From: JAZKFP01 sp040386355
Lineage (GTDB): Bacteria > Pseudomonadota > Gammaproteobacteria > Pseudomonadales > UBA6940
DNA length: 12,959 nucleotides
Reading direction: 5' to 3'
Assembly: GCA_040386355.1 (NCBI GenBank)
Contig: JAZKFP010000250.1
Coordinates: forward strand, 1-12,959
Shown here: in pieces, positions 1 to 6,919 of the stretch
Layout of the letters: every line of letters begins with the position of its first letter
How positions within the stretch are numbered: position 1 is the first letter of the stretch
Notes under the pieces: generated by a model
The model's database searches: none
What the model saw: the letters and a program-made list of their open reading frames with translations, nothing else
Told to the model about the DNA's origin: nothing
Translations under genes and position numbers: made by a program

Positions 1-136
1 GTTTCTCTACTTCACGCTCAAAATGAATCGAAATAAGTAGTATGCTGTTTCAAATAAAAAGATGATGATTTTTTAATATCGTTAAGAAAATTTGTGAAGT
101 CGATATTTAGGATTGAAAAGGATAAGTACGCTTTTT

Positions 137-691
137 ATGCAAGACCGTAAATTAACCGTAGTTGTTGATATTTCTGCGGACACTGAAGATTCTGAACCTC
201 CATCGAGTGAGGCGATCCATCAATGGATCGCCCTAACTTTAAGCAAATATGAATCTCTTGCTGAAGCTCTTTTTCCTGCATCTGAGATTCGTGTCAGCGT
301 AAATTTTGCTACTTTACAAGAAATAACTGAGCTAAATCATCAATTTCGAGATAAAAATTATCCCACGAATGTTTTAGCCTTCCCTGATAGTATTTTTCTC
401 CCTGACACTAACGAGCTACAACTCGGTGATATCGCTATTTGTGGTGACATTGTTCGCCAAGAAGCGTTAGTACAAAATAAACCCCCCATTGCTCACTGGG
501 CCCATATGGTTATTCACGCCACCCTGCATTTATTGGGTTATAACCACATTATTCATGATGAAGCGGTGCAAATGGAAAATGTGGAAATTGCTCTCTTAGC
601 CGAACTTGGATATCTAAACCCTTATCATTTAACTTCAGAGTTAATTCCCAATTACTTTGCACCACTTCCATATGAAAACGCAGAAGGCTAA
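137..691 (+). CDS. ybeY: Endoribonuclease YbeY (rRNA maturation factor)
   Basis: YbeY is a zinc-dependent endoribonuclease acting in 16S rRNA 3' end maturation and late 70S quality control in the cytoplasm. The 184-residue product carries the family signature HxxxHxxxxxH at H127, H131 and H137, followed by the usual conserved ME..EI.LL..LG segment. The upstream RNA-binding/catalytic arginine is visible in the stretch FRDKNYPTNVLAFP (R71). The motif is GYNH rather than the common GYDH. The ATG at 137 is preferred because homologues begin with a beta strand like LTVVVDIS shortly after the start; a TTG at 113 in the same frame would add eight residues, and its AGGA sits too close to be useful. 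The AAAAGGA before 137 is about 14 nt away, so initiation may be weak. corC follows after 2 nt, as ybeX follows ybeY in Escherichia coli. About 25 residues beyond the core are not conserved family sequence. Confidence 0.95.
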   Translation: MQDRKLTVVVDISADTEDSEPPSSEAIHQWIALTLSKYESLAEALFPASEIRVSVNFATLQEITELNHQFRDKNYPTNVLAFPDSIFLPDTNELQLGDIAICGDIVRQEALVQNKPPIAHWAHMVIHATLHLLGYNHIIHDEAVQMENVEIALLAELGYLNPYHLTSELIPNYFAPLPYENAEG

Positions 692-693
692 TT

Positions 694-1557
694 ATGTCGA
701 CGTCGCTAGATCAAAAACTTACTGGTTCAAAAGGTTTTCTGGAACGTTTCACACATTTTATTTCGGGTGAGCCACAAAATATTTTAGAGCTTAATCGTTC
801 GTTAGAAGCTGCCTATCAACGAGGCATTTTAAATTTAGAAGCCTTAAATATTATGCAAGGCGCCTTGCAAGTAACTGAGATGCAAGTGCGCGAAATTATG
901 ATTCCTCGCAGTCAAATGACTGTATTAAAATCGAGCAATCATATTAAAGATCTTTTACCGGTTATTATTCAAAGCCAACATTCAAGATTTCCAGTGGTCG
1001 GCGAAGATCCCGATGAAATTATCGGTATTTTACTTGCTAAGGATCTTTTACCTTTAATGCAACAAGATCATTCTGAAAAAATTGATATTAAAGAATTATT
1101 AAGACCTGCCATATTTATTCCTGAAAGTAAACGATTAAATATTTTATTGGCTGAGTTTAAAAATAATCGCAATCATATGGCGATTGTGATTGACGAATAC
1201 GGTACACCCAGTGGACTTGTAACGATTGAAGATATTCTTGAGCAAATAGTTGGTGATATTGAAGACGAACACGATTTTGAAAATGATCTTTTTATTAAGC
1301 CCTTTGATCGAGATCAATATGTGGTTAAAGCCGTTACTCCAGTAGCCGAGTTTAACGAACATTTTAAAACGACTTTTTCAGATGAAGAGTTTGATACGAT
1401 TGGCGGATTGGTAATTAATAGTTTTGGTCATTTACCAAAAAGGCATGAAACTGTTTCAATTGGTCGCATTCATTTCAAAGTATTAAATGCTGACAAACGT
1501 AGTATTCGACTATTGCAAGTAACTTCAACTGAAACAGTTCAAGCAGAAGCTTCTTAA
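694..1557 (+). CDS. corC: CorC/YbeX CBS-domain protein (Mg/Co efflux-associated)
   Basis: The 287-residue soluble protein matches CorC (YbeX, about 292 residues in E. coli), a cytoplasmic CBS-pair protein linked to magnesium and cobalt efflux and genetically to ribosome maturation. The N-terminus holds the family's charged helix region. The hallmark VREIMIPRSQM opens the CBS pair near residue 67. The two CBS repeats span about 65-125 and 130-190, with IVIDEYGTPSGLVTIEDILEQIVGDIEDE closing the second. A CorC_HlyC transporter-associated domain occupies about 205-280, ending at the typical IGGLVI and H-LPKR elements. The start has AGAAGG six bases upstream and lies 2 nt after ybeY, so the genes are almost certainly co-transcribed. 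In E. coli an apolipoprotein N-acyltransferase gene (lnt) follows; here the operon stops instead at a hairpin. Confidence 0.95.
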   Translation: MSTSLDQKLTGSKGFLERFTHFISGEPQNILELNRSLEAAYQRGILNLEALNIMQGALQVTEMQVREIMIPRSQMTVLKSSNHIKDLLPVIIQSQHSRFPVVGEDPDEIIGILLAKDLLPLMQQDHSEKIDIKELLRPAIFIPESKRLNILLAEFKNNRNHMAIVIDEYGTPSGLVTIEDILEQIVGDIEDEHDFENDLFIKPFDRDQYVVKAVTPVAEFNEHFKTTFSDEEFDTIGGLVINSFGHLPKRHETVSIGRIHFKVLNADKRSIRLLQVTSTETVQAEAS

Positions 1558-1589
1558 AAATAAATTCATTTAAAAAAATCTGTAATTTA

Positions 1590-1624
1590 TACAGAATAGT
1601 TTTATTTAAAAAAATTATTCTGTA
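1590..1624 (+). terminator. AT-rich hairpin terminator after corC
   Basis: Bases 1590-1603 pair with 1611-1624 in an unbroken 14-bp stem (one G-U) around a 7-nt loop, then a T-rich stretch CTTTATCTATTT follows. It lies 33 nt past the corC stop, where a terminator for ybeY-corC is expected. The stem is poor in GC, so it may be leaky. The left arm can also pair upstream with 1579-1584 (TCTGTA with TACAGA), giving a competing smaller hairpin. Confidence 0.55.
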
Positions 1625-1710
1625 CTTTATCTATTTGAATGCGTTAGATTATCTTCGCAAATCCCAAAAATAAAAAAATAAAAAACTAACATAATAATAA
1701 GGATTGAAAC

Positions 1711-1851
1711 ATGAAATTCCCCTTTAACACTACTAAAAAAACTCTACCTAAATTGATGTTATGTGCCGTTGCATTATTTGCTTTAAGCGGATGTAAATTG
1801 ATCGAAGACGGATTTAGAGAAATTATTCGTTGTGAATACCGTGCTTGTTAG
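1711..1851 (+). CDS. Tiny predicted lipoprotein, 46 residues
   Basis: This short reading frame encodes MKFPFNTTKKTLPKLMLC..., a basic N-terminus (K2, K9, K10, K14), a hydrophobic core at about 15-25 and a lipobox LSGC with the lipidated cysteine at position 28. This is a classic type II signal peptide. The mature peptide would be only 19 residues (starting CKLIEDGFREIIRCEYRAC) and keeps two further cysteines, C41 and the C-terminal C46. AAGGA at 1699-1703 sits 7 nt before the ATG, a good ribosome-binding site. It has its own space between two hairpin terminators, so it is probably monocistronic. Size and lipobox recall entericidin-type small lipoproteins, but I recognise no specific family and assign no function. 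Ribosome-binding site, signal peptide and following terminator together make a real gene likely. Confidence 0.75.
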   Translation: MKFPFNTTKKTLPKLMLCAVALFALSGCKLIEDGFREIIRCEYRAC

Positions 1852-1877
1852 TTGATTTAATACAATTTAATTTAAAA

Positions 1878-1911
1878 AATCTGAGAGTTAGTAAATGCAA
1901 ACTCTCAGATT
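1878..1911. terminator. Bidirectional intrinsic terminator
   Basis: A perfect 12-bp stem, AATCTGAGAGTT (1878-1889) against AACTCTCAGATT (1900-1911), encloses a 10-nt loop. On the minus strand it is followed at once by a run of six T (counting two from the stem), so it should terminate the glutamate dehydrogenase gene ending at 1927. On the plus strand the trailing sequence is T-rich but looser, serving the small lipoprotein gene ending at 1851. Confidence 0.85.
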
Positions 1912-1926
1912 CAATTTCAATATTTT

Positions 1927-3459
1927 TTAACCCACCGCCGCTGTTGAACTCAGATCAAACTTATCACTATTAAAAACAGCACCAATTGACGCGGGCTCTC
2001 TCATGCTCATTAACCCTTGGTTAAATTGATCCAACCCTGCATCAACTCTATTTTCAATAGTTAAACTTTTAGCCTGATTTTCCAATCGAGCTCCATAAAT
2101 TGTTTCTAATGCAACCACTAATGCAGCTTCATTAAATGTTAAATTTGGTTGCTTCACTATAAGCTCAATAACACAAGCGAAGGAATGCTGCATATAGTCT
2201 TGCATCATTTTTTCAACCTCTGGTTCAGTCATAGAAATATTTAATATATTACAAGCGTATTCAAAAAAGCTTGTTATAACACCGCCTGAATTAGCAAACA
2301 TACCCGGCATAACAGTAACGCCATTATTTTTAAATAAATTCGCAGCTTGAGAATCTACAGCTTCATTTGCACCTTCAATTAAATATTCAAAATTTGCATG
2401 CTGAGCAGAATTTTCATTCCATACCGACTGATATCCCTGCTCTGTTTTAAACGTTCCAATTGCAGCAGGAATCATGACATCCGCTTTAACTTCTAAAATT
2501 TCGTCCCGACCTAGAACTTTCCCCAAACCATTAAAATTTTGGAAAGAACCATAATTTTTATCAAAGTGAGCTGCTAGTGCAGGAACATTTAATCCATCCG
2601 CACAATAAATTGCATCTTTTGCATCTGAGATACAACAGACTTTTGCACCTAATTTATAGAGTTTTAAAGCAGTTTGACGTCCTACATTTCCAAAACCTTG
2701 CACGGCTACACTTTTACTTTGTAGTGTCTCGCCTTTTAATTCCAGTAATAATTTTAAAGAATGCACTACCCCATTTCCAGTTGCAGGCGAACGCCCTAAC
2801 AAGCCACCGTCTTGAATTGATTTTCCGGTAATAACCGCAGAAGAATTTGGATCATTAGTTATTGCTGCATATGTATTTTTAATCCATTTCATTTCCTGAG
2901 GCCCAGTCCCCACATCTGGTGCAGGTACATCTTCATACGGGCCTAGAGCATTTTTAGAAATTAATTCAGCAGTAAATTGTTCCGTGAATTGTTTACGCTG
3001 TGCAGGCGATGTTCCTTGAGGAAAATTAATTCCACCTTTAGCACCCCCAAATGGTAAACCTGCTAATGCGCATTTCAATGACATCCAAGTTGCTAGTGAT
3101 TGCCCAGTAGAAATATCCATATTGGGATGAAAACGAAGCCCGCCTTTACCAGGGCCTAAATTATTTGAATGCAAAACACGAAAACCTTGAATTTCGCGAC
3201 CATTAATATTTCCTAACGGAACAATTAAGCTTCGTTTTGCCTGCAAAAGTGAATCGTATTGATCTTGCGGAATAGTGCTTTTGTAAAGTGCATTTAACAC
3301 AGTAGCCTGCGCCATTTCAGCGGGCGTTGATGAATGAACTTTTGGAGTAAACAAATCCGCCACGATTGGCTCACACTGGCTTAAACTTTTAGAAGCTGTA
3401 TGGAAATAATTATTTTGAAAAGGCTTAACGGTAGTTATTGCTGCACGTGCTAAAAGCAT
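1927..3459 (-). CDS. gdhA: Glutamate dehydrogenase (Glu/Leu/Phe/Val type) with N-terminal extension
   Basis: This enzyme should interconvert glutamate and 2-oxoglutarate plus ammonia with a nicotinamide cofactor. Hallmarks of the hexameric RocG/GudB-like family are GPGKGGLRFHPN (substrate lysine K105), WMSLKCALAGLPFGGAKGG (K129 and catalytic K141), VPAPDVGTG with catalytic D182, and the Rossmann loop VQGFGNVG at about 253-260. No clear cofactor choice can be read from the sequence; the family is usually NAD-linked. At 510 residues it is longer than typical members (about 420-450). The first 50 or so residues lie outside the conserved core, are free of Asp and Glu until position 30 and contain R5, K12 and K24, resembling a mitochondrial presequence. 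The ATG at 3459 has GGAG 10 nt upstream, and no ATG, GTG or TTG lies further upstream before an in-frame stop. M49 is the main alternative start but lacks a visible ribosome-binding site. The gene is divergent from the gshB-like gene. Confidence 0.9.
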   Translation of the reverse strand: MLLARAAITTVKPFQNNYFHTASKSLSQCEPIVADLFTPKVHSSTPAEMAQATVLNALYKSTIPQDQYDSLLQAKRSLIVPLGNINGREIQGFRVLHSNNLGPGKGGLRFHPNMDISTGQSLATWMSLKCALAGLPFGGAKGGINFPQGTSPAQRKQFTEQFTAELISKNALGPYEDVPAPDVGTGPQEMKWIKNTYAAITNDPNSSAVITGKSIQDGGLLGRSPATGNGVVHSLKLLLELKGETLQSKSVAVQGFGNVGRQTALKLYKLGAKVCCISDAKDAIYCADGLNVPALAAHFDKNYGSFQNFNGLGKVLGRDEILEVKADVMIPAAIGTFKTEQGYQSVWNENSAQHANFEYLIEGANEAVDSQAANLFKNNGVTVMPGMFANSGGVITSFFEYACNILNISMTEPEVEKMMQDYMQHSFACVIELIVKQPNLTFNEAALVVALETIYGARLENQAKSLTIENRVDAGLDQFNQGLMSMREPASIGAVFNSDKFDLSSTAAVG

Positions 3460-3734
3460 ACAAACTAAGCTCCAAATTTGTAGTAGATTGCTGTCCCTAT
3501 TGCTTCCAATGTCATTGCTAGGATCTGGTTGAAATAAACCTTAATGACAGGCAGATGCTTGTAGCAAACAAAATGCCATTTTCAAAAAAATAGATTTAAA
3601 TGTGATAATTTATATCGGAAACTTTAAAGTGGGGTTTTTTGATTGCAAAGAGGCTTTAAGAACAGAAATACAGATAGAAATTCATGCATGTTTTAAGACT
3701 TAATTTTTTAAGCCTCACCAATAGAGAACCTTTT
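3460..3734. other. Divergent intergenic region, gdhA / gshB-like
   Basis: This non-coding gap must hold the promoters for both the minus-strand dehydrogenase and the plus-strand ligase operon. AT-rich tracts such as GATAATTTATATC near 3604 could supply -10 elements in either direction, but I see no convincing -35/-10 pair. No clear operator palindrome is visible beyond the short ACTTTAAAGT near 3621. Confidence 0.4.
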
Positions 3735-4769
3735 ATGAAGATTTGCTTCATTATGTACCCCTGGGAACGCATTACCGCAGAAACTGACACGACTTTACGT
3801 TTAATTCATGAATGCGCAGTTCGGGGGCATACTTTAGCAATTACTACTGCTAATAATTTAACCATACGTGAAAATACTTCACTCGCATTTTGCAACGTCT
3901 TTAAACCAAATATTCGAATTTTAAAAAACGCTGAGATGTTTCATCGATACGCTGAATTTAAAAAATCTTTACTTCCACTTGCCGGATTTGACGCAATCTT
4001 TTTACGCACTAATCCACCTGTCGACACCTTAGCACTTAATTTTTTAGATTCTATTAAAGATGATGTTTTTATCATGAATGATTTAGATGGAATTCGAATT
4101 GCAAACAATAAGCTCTATACCAATTCATTTTCAGATGCGGATCGAAAATTCTTACCTGAAACACATGTTTCTAAAAATAAAGAATATTTAGAACGAATAT
4201 TTAATGAGAGCAGCTCTGATCGTATGATTTTAAAACCACTAAATGGTTTTGGAGGCCGTGGCGTTATTTTAATTGAGAAAAGTGCAAGACATAATTTTCG
4301 TTCTTTATTGGATTTTTATATCGGTGATGACAGCCAAAGTAATTACGTTATTTTGCAAGAATACGCTGATGGCGCTAGCGAGGGCGATGTCCGAATATTA
4401 ATGCTTAATGGTGAACCGATTGGCGCTATGAAACGTGTGCCTGATCCTCACGATATTCGATCGAATGTCCATGCAGGTGGCCATGTTGTCAAACATACCA
4501 TTACTCGCGAAGAACGTTTGTTATGCCAACATATTGGGCCTAAACTTGTTCGAGATGGATTATATTTTGTTGGCATTGATGTGATTAACGGCAAACTCAT
4601 TGAAGTAAACGTTTTAAGCCCTGGCGGAATTGTTCGTATTAATCGCTTGAACCGCTGTCAATTGCAAAAACGTGTTATCGATTTCATTGAAAATATTGTA
4701 TCTTGCCGCGAAAATACCTTGAATAGAAAACATACGTTAAGGAAGATTATCGAGGATGAAGCGGTATAG
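3735..4769 (+). CDS. gshB: Glutathione synthetase-like ATP-grasp ligase
   Basis: The 344-residue product aligns along its length with GshB, which joins glycine to gamma-glutamylcysteine using ATP. Visible matches are an N-terminal MKICFIMYPWERI strand, FLRTNPPVDT (RKDPPFDT in E. coli), the ATP-grasp element LKPLNGFGGRGVI with its glycine-rich loop, GDVRILMLNGEPIGAMKRVP, the loop SNVHAGG, and FVGIDVI..KLIEVNVLSPGGI, which carries the metal-binding Glu and Asn. The ATG at 3735 is chosen because GshB homologues begin at this strand and GAGA lies about 9 nt upstream; an in-frame ATG at 3684 would add 17 unlike residues. The last 14 nt overlap the next gene, implying translational coupling. No gshA is in the window. 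Because the partner gene encodes hydrolase domains, the substrate may not be glutathione: related ATP-grasp enzymes ligate other amino acids. Fold is certain, substrate inferred. Confidence 0.85.
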   Translation: MKICFIMYPWERITAETDTTLRLIHECAVRGHTLAITTANNLTIRENTSLAFCNVFKPNIRILKNAEMFHRYAEFKKSLLPLAGFDAIFLRTNPPVDTLALNFLDSIKDDVFIMNDLDGIRIANNKLYTNSFSDADRKFLPETHVSKNKEYLERIFNESSSDRMILKPLNGFGGRGVILIEKSARHNFRSLLDFYIGDDSQSNYVILQEYADGASEGDVRILMLNGEPIGAMKRVPDPHDIRSNVHAGGHVVKHTITREERLLCQHIGPKLVRDGLYFVGIDVINGKLIEVNVLSPGGIVRINRLNRCQLQKRVIDFIENIVSCRENTLNRKHTLRKIIEDEAV

Positions 4770-6756
4770 TTATGCAGCATTAATTGAAGCCATTTGCTCA
4801 AAACAAAGCATCAATGGAATTTTAGAAGATAATTCAGTTAAATTAAAAATTCAAAATTATTCTCCTATGGTTTGTTTGGCTATTCACGATGGCCATCAGA
4901 TTCGTCCAGAATTATTGGAATATATAGCGCTTGATGAAAGCGAACGACTGTACGAAGAAGATCCGCTTACTAGCAGCTTTATCCAATCTTTTCCGATTCA
5001 ATTTATAGCCTGTGATTCTCGTTTTGAATACGATTTAAATCGAACCCCAGAAAATGCTATTTACGAAGAAGCATGGGGCACAAAGGTTTGGAAAAAAAAT
5101 TTACCAGACCATGAGCGCGATATTTCGTTAACAAAACATGCTCGCATTGTCGAAATTATTAAAGCACTTGTCCGTACCATTCGAGATGAATTTGGATATT
5201 GTTTAGTATTTGACATTCATTCGTATAATTACAAACGCATTAATAAACCAACTCCAATTTTTAATATTGGCACCTATTTTATCGATGAACATCGATGGAA
5301 AATTCCTTTAAAATATCTTACTGAAAGCTTATCGACGTTTCATACTAAAAATATTTCACTCGATAAAATCGTCAGTACAAATGATGTATTTCAGGGCAAA
5401 GGTTATATTTCCGAGCAACTTAATTCGTATTGCTCAAGAATACTTTCTATTCCTTTAGAAATTAAAAAAGTTTACATGGATGAAAATACTGGTCAACTTC
5501 ATCCATTAATTTACAAAGCGGTAAAAAAGCATTTAAAGAAATCTCTTTTAGAGGTGGGAGATTATTTTGAACGTCAATGCACTAAGCAACGAAATGTTCG
5601 TCCGCTTCTCAATCCTGGCTCGGAAAATGATGCCGTTACTAAACGAGTGGATAAAGAATTATTTCGATTAGCTCGCACAATCGAAGTATTAAACTACGTT
5701 AACCCAATCAATCATTTACATGAAAAGAAACATTTTTTTTCTAGGAAGTTTTCAGTAAATCCAGATTTTACCTACCGACATCTTAAAATTAATCCTTTTG
5801 AATTTCGTGAAAGCTTATATCGATTACCTATCGATGACGTAGAAGATTTAACGTTGCGCCACATATATCAGGATATTGTTGATTCCTACGCGACAAAAAT
5901 TGATTTATTAGTAACGCTTGGTACAGAAAAGTTTTTATACAACTCACTGCGTCATTTTGGTGAACCAGATATTAGTGATATTCGTACTGCACAATTTATT
6001 ATGTATGCACCGGCGCTCGACGTTGAAGCATTTACTCCTATTACGCTTTCACCGGACGAAGTCATGCATCAATTCCAAGCGGAATTAGATTATTACAATA
6101 TTGAAGGTAAAGTTGAATTTACCACAAAAATTTTAGCAAATGCTCTAGTCGATAACGCAAAGCGCACCGTATTAATCAATTCAAATGCAACGTTCTCTGC
6201 CTCAGAAGTTGAAGCACTTATTCATCATGAAATTGGCATTCATCTTTTAACAACTAAAAATGCCGAAATTCAACCGTTGCAATTTTTACGGCTCGGTTTA
6301 CCAGGTAATACACACACGCAAGAAGGTTTGGCAATTTTAAGTGAATACTTATCCGGCCACTTTCCATTACAACGTCTACGTATTATTGCATTACGAGTGT
6401 TAGCAGTACGGGAATTAATTAAAGGTCGTGAATTTAAACAAACTTTTCAGTACTTAATTGATGCTTTTGGAATCGAACCGGATCAAGCCTTTAATATTGT
6501 CGCACGCGTATATCGTGGTGGTGGTTTTACCAAAGATTTTCTGTATTTGCGTGGCTTCAAAGATGCTTTACGGCATTATGAAAGAAATCAGTTTCGAAAT
6601 TTATTAATTGGAAAAACATCCTTTAATTACTTAAGTGATATTAATGAATTAATTGAACGTAAAATTTTAAATCCCCCTAAATATTTCCCCCGAATTTTAG
6701 ATACCCCTGCACCTTTGCATCCGATTATGGCGTATTTAGTGCGTTCTATTCGCTAA
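4756..6756 (+). CDS. Fusion: N-formylglutamate amidohydrolase domain + DUF1704 (QEGLA) metallopeptidase
   Basis: This 666-residue protein joins two domains. Residues 1 to about 270 resemble N-formylglutamate amidohydrolases: IHDGHQIRPEL at 43-53, DSRFEYDLNR at 87-96 (family pattern D-SR---DLNR) and FDIHSYN at 152-158, which supply metal and substrate ligands. Residues about 295-660 are DUF1704, annotated in bacteria as flavohemoglobin expression-modulating QEGLA motif protein. The zinc motif HEIGIH (H491, E492, H496; HExxxH) and the perfectly retained QEGLA (522-526) are present, as is RVYRGGGFTKD near 584-594. The eukaryotic member MATCAP is a tubulin C-terminal tyrosine carboxypeptidase, so peptidase activity is plausible; E523 is the likely third zinc ligand. 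The ATG overlaps the ligase gene by 14 nt, with TAAGGAAG 10 nt upstream. No signal peptide or membrane segment is seen, so it should be cytoplasmic. Domain identities are confident; the physiological substrate is unknown. Confidence 0.88.
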   Translation: MKRYSYAALIEAICSKQSINGILEDNSVKLKIQNYSPMVCLAIHDGHQIRPELLEYIALDESERLYEEDPLTSSFIQSFPIQFIACDSRFEYDLNRTPENAIYEEAWGTKVWKKNLPDHERDISLTKHARIVEIIKALVRTIRDEFGYCLVFDIHSYNYKRINKPTPIFNIGTYFIDEHRWKIPLKYLTESLSTFHTKNISLDKIVSTNDVFQGKGYISEQLNSYCSRILSIPLEIKKVYMDENTGQLHPLIYKAVKKHLKKSLLEVGDYFERQCTKQRNVRPLLNPGSENDAVTKRVDKELFRLARTIEVLNYVNPINHLHEKKHFFSRKFSVNPDFTYRHLKINPFEFRESLYRLPIDDVEDLTLRHIYQDIVDSYATKIDLLVTLGTEKFLYNSLRHFGEPDISDIRTAQFIMYAPALDVEAFTPITLSPDEVMHQFQAELDYYNIEGKVEFTTKILANALVDNAKRTVLINSNATFSASEVEALIHHEIGIHLLTTKNAEIQPLQFLRLGLPGNTHTQEGLAILSEYLSGHFPLQRLRIIALRVLAVRELIKGREFKQTFQYLIDAFGIEPDQAFNIVARVYRGGGFTKDFLYLRGFKDALRHYERNQFRNLLIGKTSFNYLSDINELIERKILNPPKYFPRILDTPAPLHPIMAYLVRSIR

Positions 6757-6775
6757 CTTTTATGCTCCCCCAACC

Positions 6776-6919
6776 ACACCTATTACATAGTGATTTTCCC
6801 TTAGGTAAGTCTTTTGATGAAAAGACTTACCGTGAAATAAGCCCGCGCAGCATACTTCAAGGTATGTGAGCAGGTGAATAAGTGAGCAACAGTCGGGAAA
6901 ACCATTATGTGGCAGGTGT
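6776..6919. repeat. Inverted-repeat element A (fold-back, 144 bp)
   Basis: Outer arms 6776-6800 (ACACCT...TTTTCCC) and 6895-6919 (GGGAAAA...AGGTGT) are 25 nt each. They pair along their whole length except two A-C mismatches, with three G-T pairs. Inside lies a perfect 12-bp hairpin, GGTAAGTCTTTT at 6804-6815 with AAAAGACTTACC at 6820-6831 around a GATG loop, and a smaller one at 6851-6866 (CATAC/GTATG). The element begins 20 nt after the stop of the fusion gene and encodes no protein. It may be a REP-like or MITE-like repeat, or a structured transcript end that protects or terminates the upstream mRNA. Family unknown. Confidence 0.75.

Noticed and set aside
1..36. A short open stretch ending VSLLHAQNESK and a stop, possibly the tail of the gene before ybeY (ybeZ in E. 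coli).
   Set aside because: Eleven residues without a recognisable match; all three forward frames close within 40 nt, so the assignment would be guesswork.
113..136. TTG start extending ybeY by eight residues.
   Set aside because: Its AGGA is directly adjacent, too close to act as a ribosome-binding site, and the extra residues are not family sequence.
2577..2831. Plus-strand open frame opposite glutamate dehydrogenase.
   Set aside because: Histidine/leucine-rich translation of the antisense strand of a well-conserved gene; typical shadow frame.
3621..3640. Terminator-like ACTTTAAAGTGGGGTTTTTT before the gshB-like gene.
   Set aside because: The palindrome is short and AT-only, is separated from the T run by GGGG, and there is no upstream plus-strand gene to terminate.
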